A DNA stretch of 6,892 nt from Gammaproteobacteria bacterium (GTDB lineage Bacteria; Pseudomonadota; Gammaproteobacteria; Arenicellales; JAHEKD01): the NCBI GenBank assembly GCA_024638545.1, contig JAHEKD010000140.1:1-6892 (forward strand), written 5' to 3'. The notes under the pieces are model-generated. The model ran no database searches and was not told the origin of the DNA. It saw only the letters and a program-made list of their open reading frames with translations. A program made the translations under genes and the position numbers. Every line of letters begins with the position of its first letter. Position 1 is the stretch's first letter. Shown here one piece after another: positions 5,419 to 6,892 of this stretch.

Positions 5419-6822
5419 TTAAAAATCCGCCCGTCCGGGTACCCTGGGAAAGGGAATCACATCGCGAACATTGCTCATGCCGGTGATATAGCTGACCAGC
5501 CGTTCAAATCCCAGGCCGAAGCCTGCGTGCGGTACAGTGCCATAACGGCGTAAATCCAAAAACCACTCATAAGTTTCAACATCAAGTCCGTGTTCAATCA
5601 TACGCTGCTTAAGCACATCAAGTCTCTCCTCTCGTTGAGAACCACCGATGATTTCGCCGATGCCGGGCGCCAGTACGTCGAGTGCCGCCACAGTATTGCC
5701 ACCCTCATTGAGGCGCATATAAAAGGCTTTTATTTCAGTTGGGTAGTTTTTTACAATAACCGGGAACTTAAAATGCTCCTCACTCAAATAACGCTCATGT
5801 TCAGTTTGCAGGTCTATGCCCCATTCAACCGGGAATTCGAAGTCCTTGCCGCAGGCCTTGAGGATCTCAACCGCCTCGCCATAATCAATACGATTAAAAG
5901 GTTCGGTTAAAAATTGCTGCAGCCGCTCGACCGCAGCAGGTTCAACGCGCTTGGCAAAAAAGGACATGTCCTCGTCGCAATTTTCGAGTACGTATTTAAA
6001 AATATATTTTAAAAAATCTTCGGCCAGGTCTGCCAGGTCATCAAGGTCAGCAAACGCTATTTCCGGTTCCACCATCCAGAATTCCGCCAGGTGGCGTGAG
6101 GTGTTGGAGTTCTCGGCACGGAAGGTTGGGCCGAATGTATAGACCCTCGACATGGCCAGACAGTAAGCCTCCACGTTTAATTGGCCCGAGACAGTTAAAA
6201 ATGCTTCCTTGCTAAAAAAATCCTCACTGAAATCAATCTCACCGGTTTCGGTCTTCGGTGGATTGACCATATCCAGTGTGCTGATGCGAAACAGATCACC
6301 TGCGCCTTCGGCGTCACTTGTCGTGATGATCGGTGTGTTAATCCAGCAATAACCGTTTTCATTAAAATAGCGATGGATCGCCGTCATCGTGGCATGGCGA
6401 ACCCGGGTCATTGCACCAAACGCGTTTGTACGCGGCCGAAGATGCGCTACCTCGCGTAAAAACTCAAAGCTGTGCGCTTTGGGCTGGATCGGATAGTGTT
6501 CCGGATCTTCCACCCAACCGACGACTTCAACGCCGCTGGCCTGAATTTCATTAGCTTTGTTTTTCCCGCCGCCACGGACCAGCCTGCCCGTGCAGATGAC
6601 GGAACAGGCTGTGGTTATTCTCAATATTTCATCACTGTAGTTGACCAGCGTGTTGTCAGCGACAATCTGGATAGGATTAAAACAGGAGCCATCATGCACA
6701 TTAATGAAGGAAAATCCCGCCTTGGAGTCACGACGGGTTCGCACCCAGCCACTGACGGTGACTTCACCGTCAGGATCGCTGCTTAGTGCCTGTTTAACGG
6801 TAAGTTTGATAGATTCGCTCAT
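5419..6822 (-). CDS. asnS: Asparaginyl-tRNA synthetase
   Basis: AsnRS is the cytoplasmic class IIb enzyme that charges tRNA-Asn with asparagine using ATP. From the ATG at 6822 the protein has 467 residues, against 466 in E. coli. The N-terminal OB-fold anticodon-binding domain (about 15-105) contains [17 protein letters not shown]. The catalytic domain follows [11 protein letters not shown]. Motif 2 is seen as [16 protein letters not shown], and motif 3 as GFGLGFERL (434-442). The C-terminal RDVIPFPR stretch is the family ending. The frame opens seven codons earlier at a TTG (6843), but ATG at 6822 fits the family N-terminus and is preferred. No clear Shine-Dalgarno sequence precedes either start. 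The gene is complete, with no lesion in the conserved blocks, and its presence suggests direct asparaginylation of tRNA-Asn. Confidence 0.97.
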   Translation of the reverse strand: MSESIKLTVKQALSSDPDGEVTVSGWVRTRRDSKAGFSFINVHDGSCFNPIQIVADNTLVNYSDEILRITTACSVICTGRLVRGGGKNKANEIQASGVEVVGWVEDPEHYPIQPKAHSFEFLREVAHLRPRTNAFGAMTRVRHATMTAIHRYFNENGYCWINTPIITTSDAEGAGDLFRISTLDMVNPPKTETGEIDFSEDFFSKEAFLTVSGQLNVEAYCLAMSRVYTFGPTFRAENSNTSRHLAEFWMVEPEIAFADLDDLADLAEDFLKYIFKYVLENCDEDMSFFAKRVEPAAVERLQQFLTEPFNRIDYGEAVEILKACGKDFEFPVEWGIDLQTEHERYLSEEHFKFPVIVKNYPTEIKAFYMRLNEGGNTVAALDVLAPGIGEIIGGSQREERLDVLKQRMIEHGLDVETYEWFLDLRRYGTVPHAGFGLGFERLVSYITGMSNVRDVIPFPRVPGRADF

Positions 6823-6892
6823 AAATAGGCGCCGTAGTGTCAAAACACTAAATATAGCTGGAAATCAATTTGCCTAGTAGTTTTCTGTCAAG
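6823..6892 (-). promoter_or_regulatory. Upstream region of asnS with weak promoter elements
   Basis: Minus-strand elements are a TTGACA (6891 to 6886) at the window edge, with only a poor TTGATT 17 bp later, and TATATT (6856 to 6851) that resembles a -10 but has no -35 partner. TATATT would place the transcript start some 22 bases before the ATG. No convincing complete promoter can be named, and the relevant sequence may continue past the window. Confidence 0.25.

Noticed and set aside
4902..5486. Plus-strand open frame of 194 codons
   Set aside because: It is antisense to the EamA transporter and the 3' end of asnS, both of which show clear family motifs. The translated sequence resembles nothing known and has no convincing ribosome-binding site.
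6823..6843. TTG start seven codons upstream for asnS
   Set aside because: The extension is rare-start, lacks a ribosome-binding site and is absent from the family N-terminus as I recall it; ATG at 6822 gives the expected length.
6838..6843. TTGACA on the minus strand close to the asnS start
   Set aside because: It lies only 15 bases from the ATG, so it cannot serve as a -35 box for a transcript that includes the start codon.

Overview
The window looks like ordinary chromosomal DNA from a gammaproteobacterium. GC is moderate, in the mid-40s percent by eye. The stress kinase SrkA, D-cysteine desulfhydrase, SlyD and asparaginyl-tRNA synthetase all read as close relatives of the enterobacterial proteins as I remember them. 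I cannot name the genus. No tRNA, rRNA, CRISPR array, intact insertion sequence or phage gene was seen.

Layout: positions 1-98 hold no recognised gene and are more GC-rich than the rest. Positions 99-2915 hold three minus-strand genes read in the order dcyD-like, LysE/RhtB-type exporter, srkA. Spacings are 104 and 28 bp, so a shared transcript is plausible. Positions 2916-3257 are an AT-rich divergent intergenic region packed with inverted and direct repeats. Positions 3258-4219 hold two plus-strand genes 44 bp apart: a small uncharacterised protein and the FKBP-type prolyl isomerase slyD. Positions 4220-4441 are a convergent gap ending in a terminator-like hairpin. Positions 4442-5317 (minus) encode an EamA/DMT-family transporter, and 5419-6822 (minus) encode asnS, which lies upstream of the transporter in transcription order.

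Possible links: the dcyD-like enzyme carries the active-site residues of a D-cysteine desulfhydrase rather than of an ACC deaminase. Next to it is an amino-acid exporter of a superfamily that includes cysteine and homoserine exporters, so a role in amino-acid or sulfur-compound detoxification is reasonable but unproven. The uncharacterised protein has a His/Met-containing N-terminal stretch and a Gly-His-Ala-His motif, and it precedes slyD, whose product ends in a short His-rich metal-binding tail. That suggests, without proving, a shared link to metal handling.

The most interesting points are the uncharacterised small protein and the dense repeat architecture upstream of it. The rest is conventional core-genome content.
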